Assembly: GCA_963714875.1 (NCBI GenBank)
Contig: CAVQQI010000014.1
Span: forward strand, 186,001-250,000
DNA length: 64,000 nucleotides
Reading direction: 5' to 3'
Origin: JBAOHV01 sp963714875
Lineage (GTDB): Bacteria; Actinomycetota; Acidimicrobiia; Acidimicrobiales; Microtrichaceae
The translations under genes and the position numbers were made by a program. Below are positions 44,129 through 52,676 of this stretch, in pieces. The first letter of the stretch is position 1. Every line of letters begins with the position of its first letter. The notes beneath the pieces are model-generated. The model did not search any database. It had not been told where the DNA came from and worked only from the letters and a program-made list of their open reading frames with translations.

Positions 44129-45324
44129 CTCCGCGCGCCCGTCGGGGAGAAGGGCAACGACCGGTAGCGCCGCACGAAGTGGCCGGGGGCGAACTCCCCC
44201 GCAGCGGCGTCGACCGCGAAGTCGGGGAACGCTGCCAGCAGCTCCTCGAGCGCGACCCGGGCCTGCAGTCGGGCGACCGCCGCACCCAGGCAGTGGTGGG
44301 CCCCGTAGCCGAAGCTCATGATCTGGCGTGGCCGGCGATCGACCCGCAGCACCTCGGCCTCGTCGCCGTACTCGCGGGGGTCACGGTTGGCCGACCCGTA
44401 GAGCAGCAGGACCTTGCGCCCTTCAGGGATCGTCACGCCGTGCAGCTCGACGTCGCGGGTGGTCGTCCTGGCCAGGCCCTGCACGGGGCTGGTCAACCGG
44501 AGCAGCTCGTCGACCGCATCGCCGATCGACCCGGGTTCGTCGATCAGCATCTGCCGCTGGTCGGGGTGCTGCATGAGCAGCTCGGCCGAGCCGCCGAGCA
44601 TGCCGGTCGTCGTGTCGTTGCCGCCCGCGACCATCGTGAAGGCGAACCCCAGGATGCGCATGGCGGACACCGCTCCCCCGTCGCCCTCGTCGGAGAGCAG
44701 TTGGCTGATGGTGTCGTCGCCGGGCTGCAACCGCCGGCGTTCGATCAGGTCGGTGAAGTACTCGAACAGCTCCGCGACGGCGTGTGGCGCGGCGAGCACG
44801 TCGCCCTCGGCGCTCGCGGCGACGATCGCGTCGGTCCAGTCGTCGAACCGGGCCCTGTCGGCCGCGGGCACACCCAGGAAGTGCGCGACGACCATGCTGG
44901 GCAGGGGCTTGAACACGCTCGCGACGATGTCGCCGTCGTCGCGGAGCCGTTCGAGACGCTCCACCACGAAGTCGCGGATCACCGGCTCGAGCGACTGCAC
45001 TCGCCGGGGGGTGAAGGCACGGGCGACCTGGCGCCGGAACGTGGTGTGTTCGGGCGGGTCGAGCATCACCATCGGGGTGGCGTCGGCGAGGCCCGCGGCG
45101 TCCATGTCGCCGTAGCGGAACGTCAGCCCCTTCGCCGAGGAGAAGGTGGCGGTGTCGCGCGCCGCGGCGAACACGTCGGCGAATCGGGACAGCACCCAGT
45201 AGTCGCCGTCGGGCACGTGGTGCACGGGGTCCCGGTCCCGTAGCGATGCGTACATCGGGAACGGGTCACGCCACGTCGGACCCGAGCACGGCACGAACGC
45301 GGGAGCCTGCAACAGATCAGTCAT
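44125..45324 (-). CDS. Cytochrome P450
   Basis: 399 aa from ATG 45324; a longer start at 45345 exists, but a promoter overlaps it. I-helix AGGNDTTT (233-240), ExxR ELLR (273-276) and haem ligand Cys 345 in FGYGAHHCLGAAVARLQ. Soluble class I bacterial P450 with LARTTTRDVELHGVTIPEG, a CYP substrate-recognition region close to sterol- or terpene-active actinobacterial enzymes (CYP125/142/268-like); substrate not assigned. No ferredoxin gene adjoins. First gene of a three-gene unit with tetR and a propeller lipoprotein. Confidence 0.92.
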   Translation of the reverse strand: MTDLLQAPAFVPCSGPTWRDPFPMYASLRDRDPVHHVPDGDYWVLSRFADVFAAARDTATFSSAKGLTFRYGDMDAAGLADATPMVMLDPPEHTTFRRQVARAFTPRRVQSLEPVIRDFVVERLERLRDDGDIVASVFKPLPSMVVAHFLGVPAADRARFDDWTDAIVAASAEGDVLAAPHAVAELFEYFTDLIERRRLQPGDDTISQLLSDEGDGGAVSAMRILGFAFTMVAGGNDTTTGMLGGSAELLMQHPDQRQMLIDEPGSIGDAVDELLRLTSPVQGLARTTTRDVELHGVTIPEGRKVLLLYGSANRDPREYGDEAEVLRVDRRPRQIMSFGYGAHHCLGAAVARLQARVALEELLAAFPDFAVDAAAGEFAPGHFVRRYRSLPFSPTGARR

Positions 45325-45333
45325 ATCGTCGTG

Positions 45334-45362
45334 ATCCTGAGACATCTGGATCCATCTGTCAA
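45334..45362 (-). promoter_or_regulatory. Promoter of the P450-tetR unit, leaderless
   Basis: On the - strand: TTGACA (45362-45357), 17-bp spacer, CAGGAT (45339-45334). Transcription would begin 7-10 bases on, at or next to ATG 45324. This decides for the 45324 start over 45345. Confidence 0.6.
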
Positions 45363-45460
45363 ACAGCGGGCCGAGGGCTGTCCGCGCGTGGATCTGATGG
45401 ACGAAGCTGGAGATCTCCCATTGCGTCGCCATGGGAGCCGACGTCGGCACGGAGGTGCCC

Positions 45461-46495
45461 ATGAGTGACTCCGACCAGCTGACCGTTGCGGTCACCGGTG
45501 CCACCGGCACGTTCGGCCGTGCCCTGGTGCCCCTGCTCGAGGCCGACGAGGAGATCGGTCGGGTCGTCGGCATCGCACGACGCGCCGTGGACCCCACCGA
45601 GCTGGGCTGGGCGACCACGACGTTCCGCGAAGGGGACGTGCGCGACGCCGACGCGTTGGCCGAGGCGTTCTCGGGAGCGGAGGTGGTGGTGCACCTGGCG
45701 TTCCTGGTCACCGGCACGGCGTCGCGCGACGTCACGACGGCGATCAACGTCGACGGCACGCTGAACGCCCTGCGAGCCGCTGCGCAGGCGGGGGCGCAGC
45801 GGTTCGTCTACGCGTCATCGGCCGCTGCCTACGGCTTCCACCCCGACAACCCGGTGGGCATCACCGAGGACTGGCCGACGCGACCCGACCACCGGTTCTT
45901 CTACGCCGAGGAGAAGGCCGAGCTCGAGGAGCTGCTGCGGGCAGAGGCCGAGCAGCACCCCGGGCTGGACCTGTACCTGCTACGGCCGCCGATCGTGCTG
46001 GGACCGCATGCCGTCGGCACCAAGAACCCGCTGCCGGAGCTGATCCGGCCGTACGCACGCGTGGCGGGTCGGGCGGTCGCCGCGACCGGACGCCTGCTGC
46101 CCTTCCCGGTCCCGGTGCCGATCCCGGCGCTTCCGCTGCAGTTCGTGCACGAGGACGACGTCGCCGAGGCACTCCGGTTGTGCGTGGTGGGCGCCGGACC
46201 ACCGGGCGCCTACAACATCGCCGGAGAGGGAGTGCTCACCCTGCACGACGTCGCCCGGGAGCTCGGCCTGCACCCGCTGGCGCTGCCACTCGCCGCGTCG
46301 CAGCGCGTGGCAGCGACCCTCGCTGCGGCACCCACGCCGAGCTTCCTGCCACCGGTCACCGGATGGGTCCAGGCACTCAGCCATCCCGCGGTGGTCGACA
46401 CGACGAAGGCCCGGAGCGAGCTCGGATGGTCGCCGAGCTGGACCGGACTGGAGGCGCTGCGCTCGATGCGAGGAACGGGCCCCACGCCCGGGTGA
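45461..46495 (+). CDS. NAD(P)-dependent epimerase/dehydratase (extended SDR)
   Basis: 344 aa from ATG 45461 with GGAGGTGCCC upstream. VAVTGATGTFGRALVPLLEA is the cofactor loop; YASSAAAYGF holds the Ser. The catalytic YxxxK is FFYAEEKAELEE (Tyr-Ala-Glu-Glu-Lys). LRPPIVLGPHAVGTKNPLPE and FVHEDDVAEALRL are substrate-side motifs. Closest to actinobacterial extended SDRs of steroid/sugar type. Divergent from the P450 promoter by 136 bp, so the two could act in one pathway. Confidence 0.85.
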   Translation: MSDSDQLTVAVTGATGTFGRALVPLLEADEEIGRVVGIARRAVDPTELGWATTTFREGDVRDADALAEAFSGAEVVVHLAFLVTGTASRDVTTAINVDGTLNALRAAAQAGAQRFVYASSAAAYGFHPDNPVGITEDWPTRPDHRFFYAEEKAELEELLRAEAEQHPGLDLYLLRPPIVLGPHAVGTKNPLPELIRPYARVAGRAVAATGRLLPFPVPVPIPALPLQFVHEDDVAEALRLCVVGAGPPGAYNIAGEGVLTLHDVARELGLHPLALPLAASQRVAATLAAAPTPSFLPPVTGWVQALSHPAVVDTTKARSELGWSPSWTGLEALRSMRGTGPTPG

Positions 46496-46658
46496 GCCGG
46501 AGTTGCCGCTGCCCTCCAGCGCCTTCGAGGAGCCGTACCTGCACTCACCGCCAGGTGGACCCGACCGGGCAACCAATGTGGTGCGTCGGGACGTTGGGCC
46601 CTACGGGTCCCCTGCAACCTCTGTCAGCATCGTTGCGGAGCCAATGACAGGAGGATCC

Positions 46659-47147
46659 ATGAGTGCTCGGCACCGCACACCTACCAGGACCTTGATGATC
46701 GCCGTCGCCCTCGCGGCCGTCGTGGCGCTGGGCGCAGCGTGTCGCCCGGTGGCACGACTGGGCGAGGGTCCGCTGGCCGACCCCGTCGGAGTGCTCGACG
46801 TCGCCAGTGGCGGGCGGGGCGAGATCCGCATCGCAGGGTGGGCGGCAAGTGGGCCGGTGGGTCCGAACAGGCTCCCCTCCGGGCCGACCAGGATCGTCGT
46901 GCTGATGGACGGACAGTGGGTCCCGGGCGTGTTCCAGGCCGACCGCCGTCGGGACGACGTTGACGCGGCAATCATCGCGGTCGGCGAGTTCAGCCGCCGT
47001 CAGCCGGGCAACGCCTACGGTTTCGATTTCACCGTGGATGCCGGCCCGGGGCGCCACGATCTCTGCGTCACGGCGTTGAACGCCGACTACGGGAACTTCG
47101 GCGGGGACAACGTCGTGCTGGGCTGTCGCACGGTCACCGTCCGCTGA
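46659..47147 (+). CDS. Small secreted lipoprotein with beta-sandwich domain
   Basis: 162 aa from ATG 46659 (AGGAGG upstream). Signal with lipobox LGAAC. Mature part VGVLDVASGGRGEIRIAGWA, RIVVLMDGQWVPGVFQADR, YGFDFTVDAGPGRHDLCVTA and VLGCRTVTV: one copy of a domain that recurs in actinobacterial surface proteins, with a paired Cys at the end. The precise function is unknown; probably a binding module on the envelope. Confidence 0.75.
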   Translation: MSARHRTPTRTLMIAVALAAVVALGAACRPVARLGEGPLADPVGVLDVASGGRGEIRIAGWAASGPVGPNRLPSGPTRIVVLMDGQWVPGVFQADRRRDDVDAAIIAVGEFSRRQPGNAYGFDFTVDAGPGRHDLCVTALNADYGNFGGDNVVLGCRTVTVR

Positions 47148-47442
47148 CGCGGGTCGGCCCGTCTTCCCATCGATCGGCATCGAGAACTCGGGTCGCCCGA
47201 CCACGGCGGGGGCATTGCACTACGACGAGTGGTACCGCACCGGGATCACCGGCAACATCCGCACGGGCTGAGCGGGGCGGGTCCGCGACGAACCTGCGGA
47301 TCACCGGCCTGTTCGACAGCTCATCCATGACGTGGCCCCCACCCCGGAACGACGCGCGTGCGTTCCTGTCACGGAGGGACCGGCCGAGTGGCGCGCCGCA
47401 TGCGAGCACTACGGTGAACGGCCACCTGCGCCCGGAGGCCAC
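47148..47442 (+). other. Gene-free spacer with a 3' gene remnant
   Basis: No complete gene. From about 47140 to 47271 one frame without a start codon shows strongly coding-like composition (34 of 37 third positions G or C over 47161-47271) and ends at TGA 47269-47271 with the peptide end HYDEWYRTGITGNIRTG. This looks like the tail of a lost gene. TACGGT at 47410-47415 may be the -10 box of the next gene. Confidence 0.4.
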
Positions 47443-48474
47443 ATGAGCGACACGGACGAGCACGACCGCCCGACTCCCGACCCGGTCCACGCGCACGACG
47501 GTGAGGAGCAGGAGAAGGAGCAGCAGGAGGGCACGACGCAGGCACCGGCCGACGTGCTCACCCCGATCCCCGGCCGGTCGCTCGACAAGCCCCCGAAGGA
47601 CAAGCCCGACGTGGTGACCAGCTTCGAGCAGCGCAGCCCTTGGTTCACCGCGGCATGGAACGGGGTGAGCCGGTTCCAGGCGGCCAAATCGCCACTCATC
47701 GCCGGCGGCACCGCGTACTACGCGTTCCTGGCCATGTTCTCGCTGCTGGCGTTCGCCTACGGCATCGTGGCCATCCTCGGGGCCGACGAGCTCTCCAAGT
47801 GGCTGACCAACGCCCTGGAGGAGGGGCTGCCCGGCCTCGTCGGCGACGAGGGCATCGACCCCGACACCCTGGCGAGCATCGGACGGAGTGCGTCCCTCAT
47901 CGGCCTGGCGCTGATGCTGTGGAGCGGCTCCGCGGTGATGACCGCTGCCAGCAACGCCCTGCACCAGCTGTACGGCGCCCCTCCGGACGGCCGCAACGTG
48001 CTGGCACGTCGCGGCCACCTGATGGGGTGGCTGGTGGTCATCGGTCCGCTGGTCGTCGTGTCCTACACGCTGTCCACCGCCGTGAGCGGCTTCGGCGCCC
48101 GGCTGCTCGACGAGTGGGGCATCGAGAACGCCGCGACCCGGACGCTGGTGTTGGCCGGAGCAACCCTGCTGACCTTCGCGCTCGACGTGGGGATCGTGGC
48201 GCTGTTGCTCGGCCGGCTCGGCGGGATTGCACCGTCGCGGCGGTCACTGCTCGTGGGGGCAGTCGTGGGTGCGGTGGCCATCGGCCTGCTGAAGGCGCTG
48301 ATGGCGACCATCATCTCGTGGTCGGTCGACAAACCCGAGTACGGATCGTTCGCACTGCCGATCGCGATCCTGGTGGTGCTGTGGCTGCAGTCGATGGCGC
48401 TCTACGCAGCCGCCAGCCTGACCGCCGGCACCGCCGAGACGGCGGCGGTCCACACCACGGAGGACGGCGACTGA
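47443..48474 (+). CDS. YihY/BrkB-family membrane protein
   Basis: 343 aa from ATG 47443 (GGAGG upstream). Residues 1-65 are hydrophilic and charged, an unusual cytoplasmic extension. Residues 66-335 form six helices of the YihY family: SPLIAGGTAYYAFLAMFSLL, SALSIGLALMLWSGSAVMTA-like segment, NALHQLYGAPPDGRNVLARR, and SYGSFALPIAILVVLWLQSM near the end (EYGSFA here). The family was once called RNase BN, wrongly; its function is still unknown. Confidence 0.88.
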   Translation: MSDTDEHDRPTPDPVHAHDGEEQEKEQQEGTTQAPADVLTPIPGRSLDKPPKDKPDVVTSFEQRSPWFTAAWNGVSRFQAAKSPLIAGGTAYYAFLAMFSLLAFAYGIVAILGADELSKWLTNALEEGLPGLVGDEGIDPDTLASIGRSASLIGLALMLWSGSAVMTAASNALHQLYGAPPDGRNVLARRGHLMGWLVVIGPLVVVSYTLSTAVSGFGARLLDEWGIENAATRTLVLAGATLLTFALDVGIVALLLGRLGGIAPSRRSLLVGAVVGAVAIGLLKALMATIISWSVDKPEYGSFALPIAILVVLWLQSMALYAAASLTAGTAETAAVHTTEDGD

Positions 48475-48636
48475 CCTCTGGCCGGAGGGTTTTCGGGACA
48501 TTCGACCCTTCGGCGCGCTCCTGGCGCGGCGCGACACTGGATGCCCCTGACCGACTGGAGGTTGCGTGACGGACGAGCGGGCGAATCCAGCACCGATGGC
48601 ATTCCTCCCCGTGTCGGGGCGGAACTGAGCTGCGGC

Positions 48637-49941
48637 GTGACGACCAACTCACCGACACGATCGGACCGGCGCGACGTGGTGGTCGGCCGGACCTTCCTGG
48701 TGGCGAGCGCGATCGGTGCGGCGCGGACCCTGAACGCCTGGCGCCCGGTCAGCCGCACCGGACGCACCTCGGTCCTCGCCTTCCCCGGGGGCCTGACCGT
48801 GTCGGAGATGCCGCTGCACTCACTCGCCTGGCAGGCGGCCGCCACCGGTGGGTTCGCTGCGGCGGGGGCGCTCCGGTCGCGCTGGGGCCGGGCCGGTCTG
48901 GCGCTCACTGCAGCCTCCTGGGCGGGGCTGCTGGGGCTGGAACGGGTCGCGGGGCGCGCCGATGACGTCCTGGAGGCCGCGCTGGTGGACGGGCTCGGGG
49001 CGGACTACCGACGCAGGATCACGGACCGCTTCGCGCCGCCGGAGGACGCCCGGATCTCCCGGCGCGAGGTGGCGAACCCCCTGCCGCCGCTGCGGCGCCG
49101 CTACGCGACGACGCGCGATGTCCCCTACGGGGAGTTCGGTCGACGGAACCACCTCGACATCTGGCGTCGAGCTGATCTCCGCGACGACGCCGGGGCGCCG
49201 GTACTGATCCAGGTGCACGGCGGGGCGTGGATGACCGGGAGCAAGGAGCAGCAGGGTGCCCCGCTCATGGGGCACCTGGCAGAGCGGGGTTGGGTGAGCG
49301 TGGCGCTCAACTACCGGCTGTCGCCGCGCAGCACCTGGCCCGAGCAGATCGTCGACGTGAAGCGGGCGATCGTCTGGGTGAAGGACCACATCGCCGAGTA
49401 CGGGGGCGACCCCGACTTCGTGGTCATCACCGGTGGGTCCGCCGGCGGGCACCTCGCCGCACTGGCCGGGCTGACCCCGGGTGTCGCGGCGTTCCAGCAG
49501 GGGTTCGAGGACGCCGACACCAGTGTCCGCGCCGTGGTGCCGATGTACGGGGTCTACGACTTCACCAATCGTGACCGCACCGGTCGAGCGGACATGGAAG
49601 ACATGCTGTCGAGGGCGCTGTTCAAGTCGACGCTCACCGACGCCCGCGAGGTCTGGGAGCAGGCCAGTCCCATGAGCTGGGTCCGGCCCGATGCCCCACC
49701 GTTCTTCATCGCGCACGGTGAGAACGACAGCCTGGTGCCGGTGGAGCAGGCCCGGTCGTTCGCCCGCATGCTGCGAGAGGCGTCGAGCCAGCCCGTCGTC
49801 TACGCCGAACTCCCGCGCGCCCAGCACGGCTTCGACATCTTCTCGTCGGTACGGACCCTCCACACCCTGCGGGCGATCGACCGCTTCCTGGCCGTCGTAC
49901 GGAGCGAGCACTGCCAACGGCAGCAGCTGCATCGGTCCTAG
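48637..49941 (+). CDS. LipM/LipQ-like alpha/beta-hydrolase esterase
   Basis: 434 aa from GTG 48637; an in-frame ATG at 48541 is possible, but the alignment with mycobacterial LipM/LipQ from TLNAWRPVSRTG favours the GTG. Helical N-terminal membrane part (about 20-130), then HSL-type esterase: oxyanion VHGGAWMTG, nucleophile GGSAGG, Asp in HGENDSLVP and His in QHGFD. Carboxylester hydrolase of membrane-proximal lipids. Catalytic triad complete. Confidence 0.88.
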   Translation: MTTNSPTRSDRRDVVVGRTFLVASAIGAARTLNAWRPVSRTGRTSVLAFPGGLTVSEMPLHSLAWQAAATGGFAAAGALRSRWGRAGLALTAASWAGLLGLERVAGRADDVLEAALVDGLGADYRRRITDRFAPPEDARISRREVANPLPPLRRRYATTRDVPYGEFGRRNHLDIWRRADLRDDAGAPVLIQVHGGAWMTGSKEQQGAPLMGHLAERGWVSVALNYRLSPRSTWPEQIVDVKRAIVWVKDHIAEYGGDPDFVVITGGSAGGHLAALAGLTPGVAAFQQGFEDADTSVRAVVPMYGVYDFTNRDRTGRADMEDMLSRALFKSTLTDAREVWEQASPMSWVRPDAPPFFIAHGENDSLVPVEQARSFARMLREASSQPVVYAELPRAQHGFDIFSSVRTLHTLRAIDRFLAVVRSEHCQRQQLHRS

Positions 49942-50029
49942 TTCCGCACCCGTCCGGACCTCAGCGCATCAGCTCCGTGGGGGTGCCACGAAGTGCCGGC
50001 GACACAGGGCGGCCGTGACGACACATCGG

Positions 50030-51121
50030 TCAGACCCGGATGAGCTTCTGCTCCCCCACACCGAACATGCCGTCCACGGCCAGGTCGACGGCGTCGGTGT
50101 GGATCCGGCCCTCGAACCAGCCGTACGGGGCGTAGTACTCGGCGAGGGAGCGGCGCGGACCGACGTGCATCTCGGAACGCACCGTCGGTGAGAAGCGCAC
50201 GTCGACCGATCCGGAGCCGTCGGTGTCGCGGACGATCCACGTGCCCCATGGCCCCTGGGGTCGCTCGACGTGCACCGCCGGCAGGCGATGCACGCGGTCT
50301 CCCGACCAGACCGCGTTCTCGTTGAACCGCTGCGGGTCTCGGATCTGGTTGTCGGTCAGGTTGAAGCCCTCGACGCGGCCGCCGGCACCGCGTCGTACCG
50401 CGGTCACCCAGTCGTACTGCATGGGTGCGGGGTAGTCGCCGTGATGGTCGTCGAGGATCATGAACGAGCGGTCGGGGTCGAACACTGTCTGCTCGGCACC
50501 GGCGCGCAGGTGCCGGCGAAGGGCATCATCGTCTTGTGAGAGTAGAGGGCTCGATCGTCGGCGAACGGGTGGCAGATCACCAGGTGCCCGGCCTCGCCGT
50601 CGCCGCACCGCCCGGCGCCGTGCAGCTCGAGCGGGTCCAGCCCCCGGCGGCCGGGGTGGCTGGCGTCGACTGCGATGAGTCCGGCGCCCATCTCGTTGGT
50701 CAGCTGCACCGAGAACCTGCCCGACGCGGCCGTGCGAGCGGGTGTGGTCCAGTCCGCGGGCGACGTGCACCATCGAGGTCGGCAGCTTCTGCTCCCAACG
50801 TCGGATGGTGGCCGCGTGCTTGTCGACCACGAGCACCTGCAACAGCGAGATCGACTTGGTGTCGTAGACCGCGCCGAGCACGAAGACGTCGTCGTCGCCC
50901 AGCTGGAACGCCTCCCACTCCTTCAGACGCAGGTTGCGACCCGCCCGCTGGAGGCGACCCGGCATGCCGGCGGCGGTGACGACGTCGAGCGGGTTGATGA
51001 CGCCGATCGGGCCGTCGTAGGTGCCGAACCGGTACCGGCCGTCGGCGACCAGCGTCGGCGGGGGCGGTTCGTGGGGCCGCAGCGACTCGTCGCCCGTCCC
51101 GGTGTCGGTCTCGGAGCTCAC
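50030..51121 (-). pseudogene. DUF2804-family protein, frameshifted
   Basis: GTG 51121. YRFGTYDGPIGVINPLDV, RNLRLKEWEAFQLGDDDVF, then (other frame) LTNEMGAGLIAVDASHPGRR and LVICHPFADDRALYSHKTMM, then (first frame) FDPDRSFMILDDHHGDYP and WTAVRRGAGG-like segment, ending YYAPYGWFEGRIHTDA. These are landmarks of DUF2804, a beta-rich cytosolic family with a possible lipid or isoprenoid link. Breaks near 50740 and 50515; about 363 aa if repaired. Function unknown. Confidence 0.78.
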
Positions 51122-51235
51122 CGCTCGATGGTAGGCGGCACCCGGGGACGGCCCTGCCACCGGGCGTCGCGGGTGGTCGCCGGGTCCCGACGAGCTCGTT
51201 CACTACGGTGGGGCCACGCAACATCGGGGGGCCAG

Positions 51236-52639
51236 ATGAGTGACACACCGCAGGCAGACGGCTGGTGGCAGGCGAGCGACGGCAAGTGGTACCCACCTGA
51301 GCAGCACCCCACCGCGGCCGCCGCAACCACCCCGGCACCCGCCGCAGCGCCGGCCCAGGGCACCGGCGGACCGCCCGGCGCGCAGCCTCCGGCACCCAGG
51401 CTCCTGGCCCCGAACCGCTGGGGGCGCAGCCTCCGGGCGCGGCCGACGGCACCGACCTCGACGACGAGCAGGGCAAGGGGAGGGGAACGATCATCGCCAT
51501 CGTGATCGCCGTGCTGCTCCTGGTGGCCGCGGTCATCGCAGGGTGGTCCTGTTCACCGGCGACGACGACGCCGAGGACGGCCCGGCCACCACCGAGCAGC
51601 CCGACATCGGCGACGCCACCGGCGAACTGGCGAACGACGGGCCCGATCGAGTTCGACACCGAGTACGACGACGCGCTGGAGGGCACCCGCACCGAGGCGC
51701 GCTACACCCTCGACGCTCCTGACGGGGCCATCATGACCCTGACGGTGAGCAACGACGAGGCCAGCGAGCGCGGGGTGTTCACCACGTTCGAGTCGTCGGG
51801 CGAACGGTATCGCCTCGTTCCGTGTCGCACCCGGTGCGACGGAGACCGAGACGATCATCCTGGCCAACGACGGCGGCGCACCGTTCGACCTGATCTTCAC
51901 CGAAGGCCCCGCCGCGTTCACCTTCGAGGTGGGCCTCCGCATCCAGGACGATGCCGGGCAGGGCGGCGATGCCGGCAGCGAGTTCGCCGACTCGTTCGCC
52001 GTCGATGCCGGCCAGGAGGTCACGGGACTGCTCGGCGGGCTCGACCAGACCGACCACTACACCATCGATCTGGAGCCGGGCACCGAGCTGACCATGGATG
52101 CCGCGGTCGAGCGGTCCTCCGAACGCGGGGCCTTCTACACCGTCGAGCTCGACGGACAGCGGCTGTTCGCCGAGCGGGTGCAGCCGGGAGCGGACACGAC
52201 GTTCTCCTTGCTGTTGAGCGACACCGACGAGGGCACCCTCGACATCATCGTCACCGAGGGTCCGGCCGACTACTCGTTCACCGTCGACTTCGGCGAGCAG
52301 AACGAGGGCGGCTCCCCCGGCGATGCCCCCGCCGAGCTGGCCGATGCCCGAACCGTCGATCCGGCCTCACCGGTCACCGGGAACGTCGGCGGTCGCGACG
52401 AGGGCGACCACTATCTGTTCACCGCTCCGGCCGCGACCGTCACCGTGACCGCCTCGGCCGACGCATCGAGCGAACGCGGGTTCTTCGTCACGCTCGAGGA
52501 CGACAGCGGCAGCAGGGTCGGGGCGTTCCGGGTGCAGCCGGGCGCAGAAGCGGTCGAGACGATCGAGGTGGCCGCCGGCTCCACGGTCCGTCTGATCGTC
52601 ACCGAGGGCCCGGCCTCGTACTCCATCACCTTGAGCTGA
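51236..52639 (+). pseudogene. Membrane-anchored multi-beta-sandwich protein with GWWQASDGKWYPP N-terminus, frameshifted
   Basis: ATG 51236 (GGGGGGCC upstream, TACGGT -10 at 51204). N-terminus DGWWQASDGKWYPPEQH is a DUF2510-like motif common in acidimicrobial proteins. A Pro-rich stretch, a transmembrane helix (IIAIVIAVLLLVAAVIAG) and three tandem domains of about 110 residues follow; each has SERG(V/A/F)F near its middle and (T/V)EGPA(A/D/S)(F/Y)(T/S)(F/I) at its end, like bacterial pre-peptidase C-terminal domains. Four breaks (about 51385, 51545, 51645, 51830). About 467 aa if repaired. Outside of the cell; role unknown. Confidence 0.72.
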
Positions 52640-52642
52640 GCG

Positions 52643-52667
52643 CGAGCGGCGCTGCGGCCGCCGCTCG
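52643..52667. terminator. Bidirectional hairpin between convergent genes
   Basis: 9-bp arms CGAGCGGCG (52643-52651) and CGCCGCTCG (52659-52667) with a 7-base loop, between the beta-sandwich gene (+) and the AfsR-type regulator (-). Confidence 0.6.
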
Positions 52668-52676
52668 ACGCGGGAG

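Noticed and set aside
45343..45360. Palindromic operator around GGATCC in the P450 promoter
   Set aside because: Only the 6-bp core is symmetric; the flanks do not pair.
48541..48636. Longer start (ATG 48541) for the LipM-like esterase
   Set aside because: The extra 32 residues have no similarity to the LipM/LipQ N-terminus, which aligns from after the GTG at 48637. Kept as a note only.
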